DNA of 64,000 nt, from the NCBI GenBank assembly GCA_001051155.2, contig JYIP02000002.1, positions 3,665,583 through 3,729,582 of the forward strand, in the 5' to 3' direction. Made by a program: the position numbers and the translations under genes. Below, piece after piece: positions 55,746 to 64,000 of this stretch. Every line of letters begins with the position of its first letter. Positions within the stretch are counted from its first letter, which is position 1. The stretch is from Chrysoporthe austroafricana (taxonomy: Eukaryota > Ascomycota > Sordariomycetes > Diaporthales > Cryphonectriaceae). The notes below the pieces were generated by a model. It had not been told where the DNA came from. It did not search any database and was given only the letters and a program-made list of their open reading frames with translations.

Positions 55746-58586
55746 TCACCTGTAGACTTCCCTTGGTGCACTGTCGACATAAGCCACCCCATCGTCTTCA
55801 CCCCTGACATCTTGCTCTCCGTAAGCGGGTCGAGTCTCAAACTCAGGCCACTGACGCACATACTGCGGTTGCTGTGGAGGCGGAGGGGGAGCCATCGGGC
55901 GCACGCTATACGCTCGGGGCGGAGGCAGTCGTTCGTCCAACAAAATCGGTGCACCGTACTCACCAGGCACGGGCTCCGGTCGAACGCTTGACATTCGAAC
56001 CGCCTCAGGCCTTGCGGATGCCTCCGGACGTACAGTGGTAGACCGCACTATGTACTCCCGTGGGGGCTCACCCATCGGCGGCCGAGGATCTTGCATGGCA
56101 CGCCGCTCGTAGTAATCAGCGCTCGGTTGACCGGCGGGCTGGGTGGGATGGTCACGCTCGCGGTAGTAGCGGAACTCCGGTGCATATTCTGAGCGGGTAA
56201 CGATCCGTCGTGTGGTGGTGTACGTGGCCGGCGAGGTCGGTCTTCGGTAGACGACTTCTTCATCATAACGACTCGGTCCTGGCAAGGTAGAAGCTGCACG
56301 AATTGGATGCGCTCGCTCGTAGATAATCTCAGGCTCACCGTAGGCACTCGCAGGGGCGACAGAGCGCCGAACGACCCTTGTCGTCGCCCTACCAGGGTCG
56401 TAGTAGTCGTCCCGATCCTCGTACACCGATCGAGGGGCGACTGGGCGCCGAATGATGACTGACTCCTGTCTTGAGGACGGGTCAATGTACTCACGACCGA
56501 ATTCATCAACCACCACCCTCGAAGCAGGTACCTGCGGAGGGCCCATGATAGGTTGTGACCGCTCGTCGATAAGAATAGGCGAGCGCGATCGATCGCGATC
56601 AGCAGCGGGCCGCATAATGGTTCGTGGTGAATCTCGAGCATCTTGATATGCGAGTGGTCGGTCCACACCGGCATGGGAGACTGGTCTGAAGGCTCTCACC
56701 TCACTTGATGTGTAATGGTAAGGGTGCGCGCCGGGCGAGACATGCCGTACATACCGCACAGTCTCAACTGGGCGGAGATCGTCGCGATACTGTTGCTCAT
56801 ATCTCGGCGGTTCTGCCACCGAGAAGGGTAGACCATCCTGTCGCGAGCGATGCCCAAGCGGACTATCATAGGTAGATACCCTATCGCTCCTGTACCTGGG
56901 ATAGCTAGAGGGATGAGGGCTCTCCACAACTTCCTCGACGCGTGGTTCATCAAAGCCTTGCTCTTGGCCTGGTCGCGGTGCCTGCCTAACGCGTTTGACG
57001 GGTCTAGCGTGCTGTGGGGCTGTCAGAGGAGATGGTGAACGAGGCTCAGCTTTAATGAACGGAGACGCCACTGCGTTGTTGGCGGCCATGCGATCCGCCT
57101 TCCTCTTCTTGCCCTTCTTGCCCTTCTTATTGGGCCTGCCCTGTGGCGAGCTTTCGGGACTCGAACCGTTAGAGCGGTCATTTCTAAGAGCGACAACTTG
57201 CGCAGGAGTCGCTTGAGCTGGCAGGGTATCTTGTGGGGGAACTGGAGGCTGGCGAGAATTCGCCAATGGAGAGACATGAGCAGGCTGTGGAGCCACTGGG
57301 GATAGGTTATGTGCGCGAAGGATCGGAGAGTGGCGGCGGCCAAAGGTTTGCTCAATGAGCTGACCAGTGACAGACGCGAGATGATGCTGGGAGGCTGACT
57401 GCTTTCCGTCTGCCATACCAGAATCTCGCGAACTGTTTGCCTCCCCACTCTCCTGGGACGAGTTTATTTCCATGGGCACGCCAGCTGCCTCTTCCGCCAG
57501 TGCCAACCCGCCACCGGCCTGACTTCTGCCATCAAATGTTGTGGTCCTTAGGCGGTCGTCGAAGGTAGACGCGAACGCGCGAGGATCGTGAAGCTGCTGC
57601 GGTTGAGCAGTATTCGCATTCGGGGCGACAGAGGATGGCGCAGCTACCACAGGCGGCTGGGCAGGCACTGGACTGGCCTCCATGACCATTGGAGGTTCGT
57701 AGTGAGATTCTTCGCGCGCTTGCTGCGCTGCGTCAAACTCATCAGGTTCGGGTATGCGGTGTGTAAGGTGGGACTCTGGTGTATCGTGCTTGCTAGAGTA
57801 GAAAGTGCTGTCGTCACCAGCAGAATCGCTATCCACGCCACTTGCATTAGCTGTTAGATTTGCATCAGTCTGGAGTGGAGCAGATGATTGAACCAGCTGT
57901 AAAGCTTTCATCAAAACCTCAGCAAGATCGAAGTCAGCAAGCACCTCGTCATTATGCGATGCTTTGGCTGGAGCACGTTGCTGCCGAACCTGCTCACTCA
58001 GATCGCGCTCGAGTCGCTGCCTCTGAAGCTGGAGCTCAGCCTTGATCAAGTCTTCAGACTTTGTCAATAGTACGGGGTCGAACTGAGCAGTCGCTGGGCC
58101 GTCGCTGAGACGTGCTGCAGTCCTAACCCTGGGGCCCGTTGGAATTCCAGGCATGTTACTCGAGATATTTGACGGTGACTCGAGACCTGGCAGGCGTACA
58201 GAAGTCGCCTTTGTTGCGGACGCTGCAGAGTGCTGCGCATTCGTGTTGAAGGAACGATGGTTGTTTGCAACCTGGGAACCGTTGACCTTCGCGTTCGACT
58301 TCTTTGGGCCCTTTGGCGCGTTTGGCACCGATACGACCGGACCAGACGAAGCTGCAGTAGACGTGGACTTCGGGCTTTGAGGCTCGCTGTTTTGTTTCGA
58401 GGCGAGGCGATACGCCGGCGCCTTGATCCTTGGGTGCGCCCCTGACAATACCTCATCTCGGAATCGAATTATCATCGCGCATCCCTCGATCTGTCGTCTC
58501 TCGTGCTCTGTCAAAGAGCTTGCGAGCCCGAGTGCCATGGAAGGCACCGGCGTTGACTGCAGAGCCGCAGCCGGACCCTGTGCCAT
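55746..58586 (-). CDS. Large disordered nuclear-type protein, function unknown
   Basis: Single exon, 946 aa, no recognised domain. The N-terminus has a short helical segment, LTEHERRQIEGCAMIIRFRD (about 25-44). A longer predicted coiled coil, SEDLIKAELQLQRQRLERDL, lies near 178-197. The middle is Ser/Pro/Gln-rich. A strong basic cluster, NKKGKKGKKRKADR (about 488-501), should act as a nuclear localisation signal. From about 545 to the end the chain is rich in Arg, Tyr and Pro, with recurring patterns such as IIRRPVAPRSVYEDRDDYYD, VVRRSVAPASAYGEPE and VVYRRPTSPATYTTTRR. VVVDEFGREYIDP is a conserved-looking island. RY-rich disordered regions often drive condensation with RNA, but that is inference. 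The start is the first in-frame ATG. Confidence 0.85.
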   Translation of the reverse strand: MAQGPAAALQSTPVPSMALGLASSLTEHERRQIEGCAMIIRFRDEVLSGAHPRIKAPAYRLASKQNSEPQSPKSTSTAASSGPVVSVPNAPKGPKKSNAKVNGSQVANNHRSFNTNAQHSAASATKATSVRLPGLESPSNISSNMPGIPTGPRVRTAARLSDGPATAQFDPVLLTKSEDLIKAELQLQRQRLERDLSEQVRQQRAPAKASHNDEVLADFDLAEVLMKALQLVQSSAPLQTDANLTANASGVDSDSAGDDSTFYSSKHDTPESHLTHRIPEPDEFDAAQQAREESHYEPPMVMEASPVPAQPPVVAAPSSVAPNANTAQPQQLHDPRAFASTFDDRLRTTTFDGRSQAGGGLALAEEAAGVPMEINSSQESGEANSSRDSGMADGKQSASQHHLASVTGQLIEQTFGRRHSPILRAHNLSPVAPQPAHVSPLANSRQPPVPPQDTLPAQATPAQVVALRNDRSNGSSPESSPQGRPNKKGKKGKKRKADRMAANNAVASPFIKAEPRSPSPLTAPQHARPVKRVRQAPRPGQEQGFDEPRVEEVVESPHPSSYPRYRSDRVSTYDSPLGHRSRQDGLPFSVAEPPRYEQQYRDDLRPVETVRYVRHVSPGAHPYHYTSSEVRAFRPVSHAGVDRPLAYQDARDSPRTIMRPAADRDRSRSPILIDERSQPIMGPPQVPASRVVVDEFGREYIDPSSRQESVIIRRPVAPRSVYEDRDDYYDPGRATTRVVRRSVAPASAYGEPEIIYERAHPIRAASTLPGPSRYDEEVVYRRPTSPATYTTTRRIVTRSEYAPEFRYYRERDHPTQPAGQPSADYYERRAMQDPRPPMGEPPREYIVRSTTVRPEASARPEAVRMSSVRPEPVPGEYGAPILLDERLPPPRAYSVRPMAPPPPPQQPQYVRQWPEFETRPAYGEQDVRGEDDGVAYVDSAPREVYR

Positions 58587-59332
58587 CGTGACCGAGGAGA
58601 CGCTGGGTTGAATCTCGCTGCTCTTCCGTCTTCAGCCTCACGGCACAGGTATACACAGAACTTCCAAAGTCGTTAGTAACGTGGGACTAGATCTCAGGAG
58701 TCCCGTGCTAGTACACGATGCGACAGAAAAAGACGGTAGCGGTACGTTGCTTGTCTACAACGAGAGGATAGCTGCTTGTCACGATGTACAAGTCCAGGGA
58801 TAAATCTGCGTGGCGTCGATCCAACGCTGCAGAAGTATTTACTGCTCACAGGGATCCTTGCTTAGTCACTGGCCCATCGCTCCTCACCCCTGTCGTGGAC
58901 CTCGCCTCTTCATCAATTCCACTCACTACTTCACAGGCCTCTTGTATTTTCTAGTCAAACAAAACTTTTCTTGGTTCTGCCTATTCTCCAAATTTCTCAT
59001 TAATTCACTACTAAATACGAAGCACTTGTTCGCCGCGACCAGAATCACGAGCCTCCAGCTCCAATACCCCATTCCAACAGCACCAGGAATACGTACCCGG
59101 GCATCCGGACTCGAACCTTCAATCTGGCTTCGCGTGGACCGTCCCCAGAAGGAAAGACTTCACTGGAACGGCTACTGTCGTTGTCATTATAGGTTTATTC
59201 CGAGCCTTGAATTGATCGCTACTACCGTGCCTGAGTAGTTTGATATCCCCTTCATCTTTGCGCATCTGGGACCTCAGCCACGTTGTGACTCAAGTCTTGC
59301 CCGAATCGACAAGTCTTCCAACCGCAAGCAAC
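58587..59332. promoter_or_regulatory. Divergent upstream region
   Basis: 746 bp between the disordered-protein gene (-) and the HAD nucleotidase gene (+). No gene is supported. A tRNA-like B-box at 59107-59117 was considered and rejected. Confidence 0.45.
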
Positions 59333-60222
59333 ATGGCGCCAACGTCTTCGGAACCTACGACGAATGGCATTTCATCGCCAAAGCAAGTCTTCTTTTTGTG
59401 AGTGAGGTCCAATGACAGTGTAGTACAGATGGAGTCCGTTCTAATAATACGCTCAGTGACATAGACAATTGTCTATACCCAAAGAGCAAGTTTCGCCGTC
59501 AACGCTCTCACCTATGAGACTAACAGTGGACCAGGCGCAAAGGTTCATGACCTCATGGCCGATCTTATAGATCAGTATTTTGAGAAGCACCTTAATCTAC
59601 CGCGAGAGGAAGCAACACGTCTTCACAATGAATACTACCAGACGTACGGTCTTGCTATCGAAGGTCTCGTTCGCCACCACGAGATTGATCCCCTCGAGTA
59701 CAACTCTAAGGTCGATGATGCGCTACCTTTAGAGGGTATCATCAAGCCGAGGCCTGAGTTGAAGAAGTTGCTTGATGACATAGACAGAAGTAAGGTCAGA
59801 CTATGGCTATTCACCAACGCATATGTCAATCACGCGAAGAGAGTCGTGCACCTACTAGGGATCGCGGATAAGTTCGAAGGTGTTACGTACTGTGACTATT
59901 CTTCTGTGCCATTTGTTTGCAAGCCGCACAAGGATGCTTATGCAAAAGCTATGAGGGAGGCGGGGGTAGAGAATTGGGATGGCTGCTTCTTTGTGGGTGA
60001 GTACAGACAGGCTTTGTTATTTGAATCATCATTGGACCCTCACTGACCTTCAAATTAGATGACAGCTATAACAACTGTGTCAAGGCTCAAGAGCTAGGAT
60101 GGACCACCGCTCACTTGGTGGAAGATGACGCACCTGTACCAAAGAAGCAAGCTTCCCAACATCAGATCAGGCACCTGGAAGATCTTAGAACAATTTTTCC
60201 ACAATTCTTCAAGACAAGCTAG
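59333..60222 (+). CDS. HAD-superfamily pyrimidine 5'-nucleotidase, Sdt1/Phm8-like
   Basis: Four exons, 59333-59397, 59457-59485 (29 nt), 59535-59996 and 60059-60222, give 239 aa. The second intron is GC-AG: A|GCAAGT donor, CTAAC branch, CCAG acceptor, 49 bp. Only this junction gives the family sequence DNCLYPKSAKVHDLMADLID; nearby GT donors break the frame. Motif I is FFFDIDNCLY with the nucleophile Asp and the acid/base Asp two residues on (near residues 23-25). Motif II is LFTNA, motif III Lys is in CKPHKDAYAKA, and motif IV is DDSYNNC. The helical cap between motifs I and II is all-alpha (C1). Yeast Sdt1 dephosphorylates UMP and CMP and similar NMPs; Phm8 acts on lysophosphatidic acid and NMPs. 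The cytosolic nucleotidase role is inferred. Confidence 0.93.
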
Positions 60223-60591
60223 AGAGTGGGATAGATCATAGCAGGGCTTAGAAGTATTAGAGTACCCATACACTAAAAGGACGATAGAGGTTTCGTGATA
60301 AAATACACTGTGTCCTCGTGGACTGACTTTGCAGCCAAGTTCCCTTGTTCACAGGTGTCCATAGCGATGGTTGTCACCATGTGCTCGTAAGTGGGTACGA
60401 GGGACGAAGCAATGGGAGCAACAATGTGTCGCCGTCAAAGGAGGTTTTTTGTCATGACGACTCTAAGGTCTGTTAGGGTATCAACACCACACAACGCCAG
60501 ATGAACCTTTCAACCAAACGCGCAAACGCCGTTCGAAAGCAGTTTCCTTTCTCCTCTCGGAGCCATACCAACAATCACATACCCGAAAAGC
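60223..60591. other. Convergent 3' region
   Basis: 369 bp between the nucleotidase stop and the MED21 stop. No gene is seen. Confidence 0.5.
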
Positions 60592-61060
60592 TCACGGCCT
60601 TATTGCGCCCCTCACAACCTGATCCAGCCTCGCCTCTACAACCCTCATCTCACGGATCGCCTCCTGCCTCTGCGCCTCCGCGACTCTTAAATCTTCCTCC
60701 AGCTCCCGGATATACCGCTCCTGGTCCTGAGCATTGTTCTCGAGGCCCGGGAGGGTCGAAATTATCAACTCGATCTGCTGGACTTTCGTGATCAGGTCGC
60801 GCGCGAGCTCGAGCTGCCCTGCCTTGAACTCGTCCTCGGGGAGCGGCTCGACCTCCTTCCCATCCTGTTCCGCTTTTACATCCTGGATTTTGTCGTTGGG
60901 CCCGAGGAGCGCGCGATTGTGGTGCCGGTGGAGGAAGTGGATGCAGGCGACGAATTGCTTTGCTAGCTGGGGTGATGTCAGCGAGGGCTTCTGAAGGGCG
61001 GGAAACTGGGGGCCTTGCCTGGTCGACTGCGTCCTGCAGTTGAGTTAGTCGGTCGCCCAT
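60592..61060 (-). CDS. MED21: Mediator complex subunit 21 (Srb7)
   Basis: Subunit of the Mediator middle module that links activators to RNA polymerase II; it pairs with MED7. Two exons on the minus strand, 61060-61019 and 60966-60592, give 138 aa. The N-terminus MGDRLTQLQDAVDQLAKQFV is nearly the same as MED21 in other eukaryotes. The rest is helical with coiled-coil character, for example DLITKVQQIELIISTLPGLE and LEEDLRVAEAQRQEAIREM. The intron is GC-AG: CAG|GCAAGG donor, GCTGAC branch, CCCCAG acceptor, 52 bp, phase 0. Reading through it would change the frame and lose the family match. The ATG follows a poly-A run. It lies divergent from RRG7 with 252 bp between starts. Confidence 0.94.
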
Positions 61061-61312
61061 TTTTTTTTTTTTCCTTTTTCTTCTTTTCTTTTTCTTGCGA
61101 GAAGCAAGGAAACGACCAGAGCGGGAGTGAGGAGTGAGAGACGAGATGTTGGACGTTGACCTAGGCTGCCTGTTATCTCCGATGGTCCAAGCGCCCTAAC
61201 GCGGTCTACCGGGTACAGTGACATAAAGAACAGGGATCTCAGAATACACGTCTCCCTCCAAACGATACGCGTGGCTTTCTCTCTTTCGCACATTTTCAAG
61301 TATGACACGGTG
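61061..61312. promoter_or_regulatory. Compact divergent promoter, MED21 / RRG7
   Basis: Only 252 bp separate the two start codons. A poly-T/C tract directly before the MED21 start (61061-61093 on the plus strand) reads as an A/G-rich leader in the MED21 direction. No other gene is present. Confidence 0.55.
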
Positions 61313-61313
61313 A
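61302..61313 (+). promoter_or_regulatory. Three-codon uORF ending in TGATG at the RRG7 start
   Basis: ATG ACA CGG TGA, with the last A of the stop serving as the A of the RRG7 start codon. If transcribed, ribosomes would end the uORF exactly on the main AUG, a layout that permits termination-reinitiation. The transcript start is unknown. Confidence 0.45.
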
Positions 61314-62071
61314 TGCGATCAACTGTGCATCATGGGCTGAACGCTCACAAGCGCATGTCATCAATGACGAGACGCATACTCTCTGGCAGCTTCAATCGGG
61401 CACCATGGAGGACCACAAGGCTCATCTCATCAATCGCCAACCTGATCTACCCTGAGCCACCAACCACTAATCACCATGACCTGCCATCATTTCTAGACCA
61501 CGCCGAACGGTCAGGACTGGATCCAAAGTCTACGCTCTACGTCGGCACTCACTATGAGTACACAGTCGCCCGGGTTCTATCCAAGTATGGCTTCTACCTA
61601 CGGAGAATAGGCGGCCATTCAGACTACGGCACCGACCTTCTGGGGACGTGGGCCGTGCCGTCCTCAGAGGAGCCGCTCAAGGTCCTGGTGCAGTGCAAAG
61701 CCATCGCGAGGAAGTCTGCGCCCAACCTAATACGTGAGCTGGAGGGCGCATTCGTCGGCGCACCGGTTGGTTGGAGGGGTCATGGCGTTTTGGGCTTCTT
61801 TGTCACTGAGAAACCAGCCACAAAGGGCGTGAGGGACTCTCTCGGGCGGAGTCGCTGGCCGATGGGCTTCGTATCGTGTACAAGGGAAGGTCGGATCCAG
61901 CAGATATTGTGGAACCGAAGGGCCGAGGAAGAAGGTCTCGACGGCTTGGGCGTAGGCATGCAGTATGCTGGTGAGGATGGAGAGCCGCAGTTGCTCTTGA
62001 CGTGGAAGGGTCAGCATGTTGCCCTTAAAGGGGTCACCGCAAGTGAGGACTTTAACTCAGGCGGACAATAG
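61313..62071 (+). CDS. Rrg7-family protein, mitochondrial, PD-(D/E)xK nuclease-like fold
   Basis: Single exon, 252 aa. The family is named for the yeast gene required for respiratory growth. The first ~45 residues are basic with several Arg, Ser and Thr and no acidic residue (MRSTVHHGLNAHKRMSS, then RRILSGSFNRAPWRTTRLI), a good mitochondrial presequence. The core YVGTHYEYTVARVLSKYGF is the family hallmark. It is followed by GGHSDYGTDLLGTW and VLVQCKA, which match the D...(E/Q)xK metal site of restriction-endonuclease-fold enzymes. Downstream, GHGVLGFFVTEKPATKGVRD completes the fold. The start at 61313 is the first in-frame ATG; later Met at residues 15 and 18 are alternatives. Whether it cuts DNA is not known. 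Confidence 0.88.
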   Translation: MRSTVHHGLNAHKRMSSMTRRILSGSFNRAPWRTTRLISSIANLIYPEPPTTNHHDLPSFLDHAERSGLDPKSTLYVGTHYEYTVARVLSKYGFYLRRIGGHSDYGTDLLGTWAVPSSEEPLKVLVQCKAIARKSAPNLIRELEGAFVGAPVGWRGHGVLGFFVTEKPATKGVRDSLGRSRWPMGFVSCTREGRIQQILWNRRAEEEGLDGLGVGMQYAGEDGEPQLLLTWKGQHVALKGVTASEDFNSGGQ

Positions 62072-62423
62072 GACGAGCAGTCACGGAGTACGAAGTGCAC
62101 CTAGACAGACACCACTGAGTATTCACTTCAGCAAAACAAATAATTCGTATTGTATGCAACTCGCTTCTACCCTAGCATTGTTACGCTGCGCGCAGTGACA
62201 ATAACAAAAGGTGTACGATGGGTGGACGAAAATCCCGCTACTCCGAGCCCGCGATGCCACAATCCCCAGTGCCAGGAATGCCTTGGCAGGGCACAAATCC
62301 TACATGGCTGCGAACAGGAAATCAAGCATGGGATAACGGGTTGGAAACATCAAGACCACCCAGGGCGTAAGCGCTTGCAGCATGCCCACCCCGAATCCGG
62401 GACTCCGAGGATACGCTGGACCG
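62072..62423. other. Convergent 3' region
   Basis: 352 bp between converging stop codons. No gene is seen. Confidence 0.5.
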
Positions 62424-62954
62424 TCAGTCATCCCACATTGCTGCCCTCGCTTTAGCGGCCTCTTCCTCCTTCCTCTTCTCAGCAGCCCTCTGCTCATCTC
62501 TTCTCTTGCGCTCCTTCTCCTGGATCGCCTTCTGATACGCCCTCTGCTCTTCAGTCATCTTGGGAGCCTTCAGGCCTAGGGCTCCGGCAATCATCCTCCT
62601 CGCAACGGCATCGGTCTTCTCCGGGCGTGCCGCCGAAGCGCTGGGTGGATCTGATGTCGTTTGGTACCCCCCTGGTGCTGTGATGCTCGCGGGTGTCTGG
62701 TCATACGTAGTAGGCGATATTGGTGTAGGCGGCGGCGCTGCCGTCCCTCGAGGGTGACCTTCTGAGGGTTTTGCGGGCCATTCTGATTCTGTCTCGGTAT
62801 CTGAGCCCGACGAGACATCCTCATCTTCCCAGGAGTCGGCTACCTCCGTGTTCTTGGGCTTTACCTCGGTAGTCGTCTTCTTTGAGCTTGGTGTAGTGAG
62901 AGACAGTTTCGATACCCCTGAGGAGAGATCCGCTGAGGCTTGCGTAGGAGACAT
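62424..62954 (-). CDS. Small charged coiled-coil protein, unknown
   Basis: Single exon, 176 aa. The N-terminal half is Ser/Thr-rich with an acidic patch (DSWEDEDVSSGSDTETESEW). A Pro/Thr-rich linker follows. The C-terminal ~65 residues, ARRMIAGALGLKAPKMTEEQ then QKAIQEKERKRRDEQRAAEK, form a long charged helix ending in AAMWDD. I do not recognise a named family. The SWEDED motif and the terminal helix are reminiscent of small fungal translation or ribosome-associated proteins, but this is a weak analogy. The start is the first in-frame ATG. Confidence 0.75.
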   Translation of the reverse strand: MSPTQASADLSSGVSKLSLTTPSSKKTTTEVKPKNTEVADSWEDEDVSSGSDTETESEWPAKPSEGHPRGTAAPPPTPISPTTYDQTPASITAPGGYQTTSDPPSASAARPEKTDAVARRMIAGALGLKAPKMTEEQRAYQKAIQEKERKRRDEQRAAEKRKEEEAAKARAAMWDD

Positions 62955-63716
62955 TGTTATGAGCGCTCGCGTGAATGAGCCTGAGGAAGTCCTGTCGGGA
63001 TGGCGCTATATATATAAGACCTTTTGTAAGAAGAGATGCTTGGCAGCTGTTCTGTAAGGGGATCTAGAACGTCGTCGTAGATGTAGATAGATGTGTGTCA
63101 ACTGCGCGGCTCTGCGGAGGTTGCGGTGGTGCGAAAACGCCGGTCGCTTAAGGGAAGCTTGAAGTGAGGTCTAATGATCGTAATATATAGAAACCGATGT
63201 CTAGTCGCGAGTGCCAGAGACCCAGATGTAGTATTATAAATAAGTCAGGATGTCGTTTCATCAAGGAAGCTATCCCGGGGGCTGGGTGAATTTAATTATG
63301 TGAGGGGTCCTCCGGTCCCTGCAGTCATACGGAGTAGTCAACCGTCCAAGGGTTGCGCGCTCCCCAGATTTTTAGCGGGTTCCAGGCCCTCCACACCTGA
63401 GCATGCCGCCTGTGCCGGGGCAGGCAGGACAAAGTGCCGAGGGCATCTTCTAGGGCGGTGACGATATGCTGGCCGGAGCGCTGCCGATATCGATGGATGA
63501 TTTTCTATCGTGTGCAGCTTTTGTCATCAACACCGGAGCCTGAACAGCGATCGCCACCGTTGTCGGCGCCGTCTGTTCCCCCCTTGACCTGCACTACCCT
63601 TGTTTTCTACAAGTCCCTGGCTCCTGTTTATCATTATCACAGCTCTGCAAATTTTGTCTAATCCGTTGTCGAGAAGTTCGGCTTTTCAGCCAGCTTCAAG
63701 GAAGTCCCCCTCCACC
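62955..63716. other. Divergent upstream region
   Basis: 762 bp between the small coiled-coil gene and the mitochondrial precursor at the right edge. No gene is supported. Confidence 0.5.
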
Positions 63717-64000
63717 ATGCTTCTCCGGCAGCGCATTTCGAGACCCTTCACACCAGGGCAGCTTACCCGAGGCTCAAACCGATTCTCTACTACCTCGTCA
63801 CTATTTCCCTTTAGGCATGCGCCCGGCCGGCCAACAAGACTACGTTCTTTGCCGCGAGCTCGCTCGCGTGCGGTGACGGGCCCGGCCTTCTCGACATCTG
63901 CCGTTCATTTCGACAAGAAGGGGAAGGGGTTTTTTGACAACCTGATCGAGCCGCTGTCCGAAGAGGAGGCCAAAGCAAATTTAGAGAAGCAGAAGCAGGC
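63717..64000 (+). CDS. N-terminus of a probable mitochondrial precursor, cut by the window edge
   Basis: An ATG-initiated frame stays open for 94 full codons to the edge. The first ~65 residues are Arg/Ser-rich and lack acidic residues (MLLRQRISRPFTPGQ, then RGSNRFSTTSSLFPFR and further Arg-rich sequence), a strong mitochondrial targeting signal. A likely cleavage region (FSTSAVHFDKKGKG) is followed by a charged helical start, FFDNLIEPLSEEEAKANLEK. The rest of the protein lies outside the window, so the family cannot be fixed. An intron in this stretch is not needed. Confidence 0.7.
   Translation, partial: MLLRQRISRPFTPGQLTRGSNRFSTTSSLFPFRHAPGRPTRLRSLPRARSRAVTGPAFSTSAVHFDKKGKGFFDNLIEPLSEEEAKANLEKQKQ

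Noticed and set aside
59107..59117. tRNA-like internal B-box (GGTTCGAGTCC on the minus strand)
   Set aside because: The box matches the T-loop consensus, but the T-stem does not pair and no A-box or acceptor stem is placed correctly. Probably chance or a distant tRNA relic.

Overview
This window is nuclear DNA of a filamentous ascomycete (Pezizomycotina; a Sordariomycete is my best guess). The reasons are GC-rich genes split by short introns (about 50-100 bp) with CTNAY-type branch sites, fungal-specific families (Mtr10, Rrg7, YVC1, R3H-associated domain, PQ-loop), and a degraded Ty3/gypsy fragment whose lesions look like RIP (C-to-T and G-to-A). I resolved 21 protein genes, 20 complete and one cut by the right edge. 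Exon boundaries were set by hand from splice signals, reading frame and family conservation. I found no convincing tRNA, rRNA or CRISPR.

Layout. 0-5 kb: SmE (-) and the karyopherin Mtr10 (+), divergent. 5.9-8 kb: a cytochrome P450 (+). 8.4-12.6 kb: cytosolic prolyl-tRNA synthetase (-) and CCT1 chaperonin (+), divergent. 13.5-18 kb: a LYC1-like GNAT enzyme (+) and a 919-aa protein (+) whose C-terminus looks like the XPF-fold meiotic factor Zip2/SHOC1. 18.5-22.4 kb: a WRAP53/TCAB1-like WD40 protein (-) and a PQ-loop vacuolar membrane protein (+). 23.7-26.2 kb: an R3H protein (+) and a DJ-1/Hsp31-like protein (-). 27.5-31 kb: an ankyrin-CorA-like fusion (+). 33.9-39.2 kb: a Wsc/Mid2-like surface protein (+) and an unknown multi-pass membrane protein (+). 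39.2-45.2 kb: an AT-richer relic region with a broken integrase, an inverted-repeat element and frame-broken fragments. 45.3-48.2 kb: the TRP channel YVC1 (+). 49.5-52.8 kb: a multi-KH RNA-binding protein (-). 55.7-58.6 kb: a 946-aa disordered protein (-). 59.3-64 kb: an Sdt1-like HAD nucleotidase (+), Mediator subunit MED21 (-), Rrg7 (+), a small coiled-coil protein (-) and the start of a mitochondrial precursor (+).

Most of the genes are housekeeping and do not form a pathway or a metabolite cluster. Themes recur: RNA handling (SmE, Mtr10, TCAB1-like, R3H, KH, ProRS), membrane and ion homeostasis (PQ-loop, ANK-CorA, YVC1, Wsc-like), and mitochondria (Rrg7, the edge gene). The most unusual signals are three GC-AG introns in unrelated genes, the candidate Zip2/SHOC1 protein, the ankyrin-CorA fusion, the retroelement fossil that runs into the 3' end of a membrane protein gene, a ~430-bp inverted-repeat element, and two uORFs whose stop codons overlap a downstream AUG.
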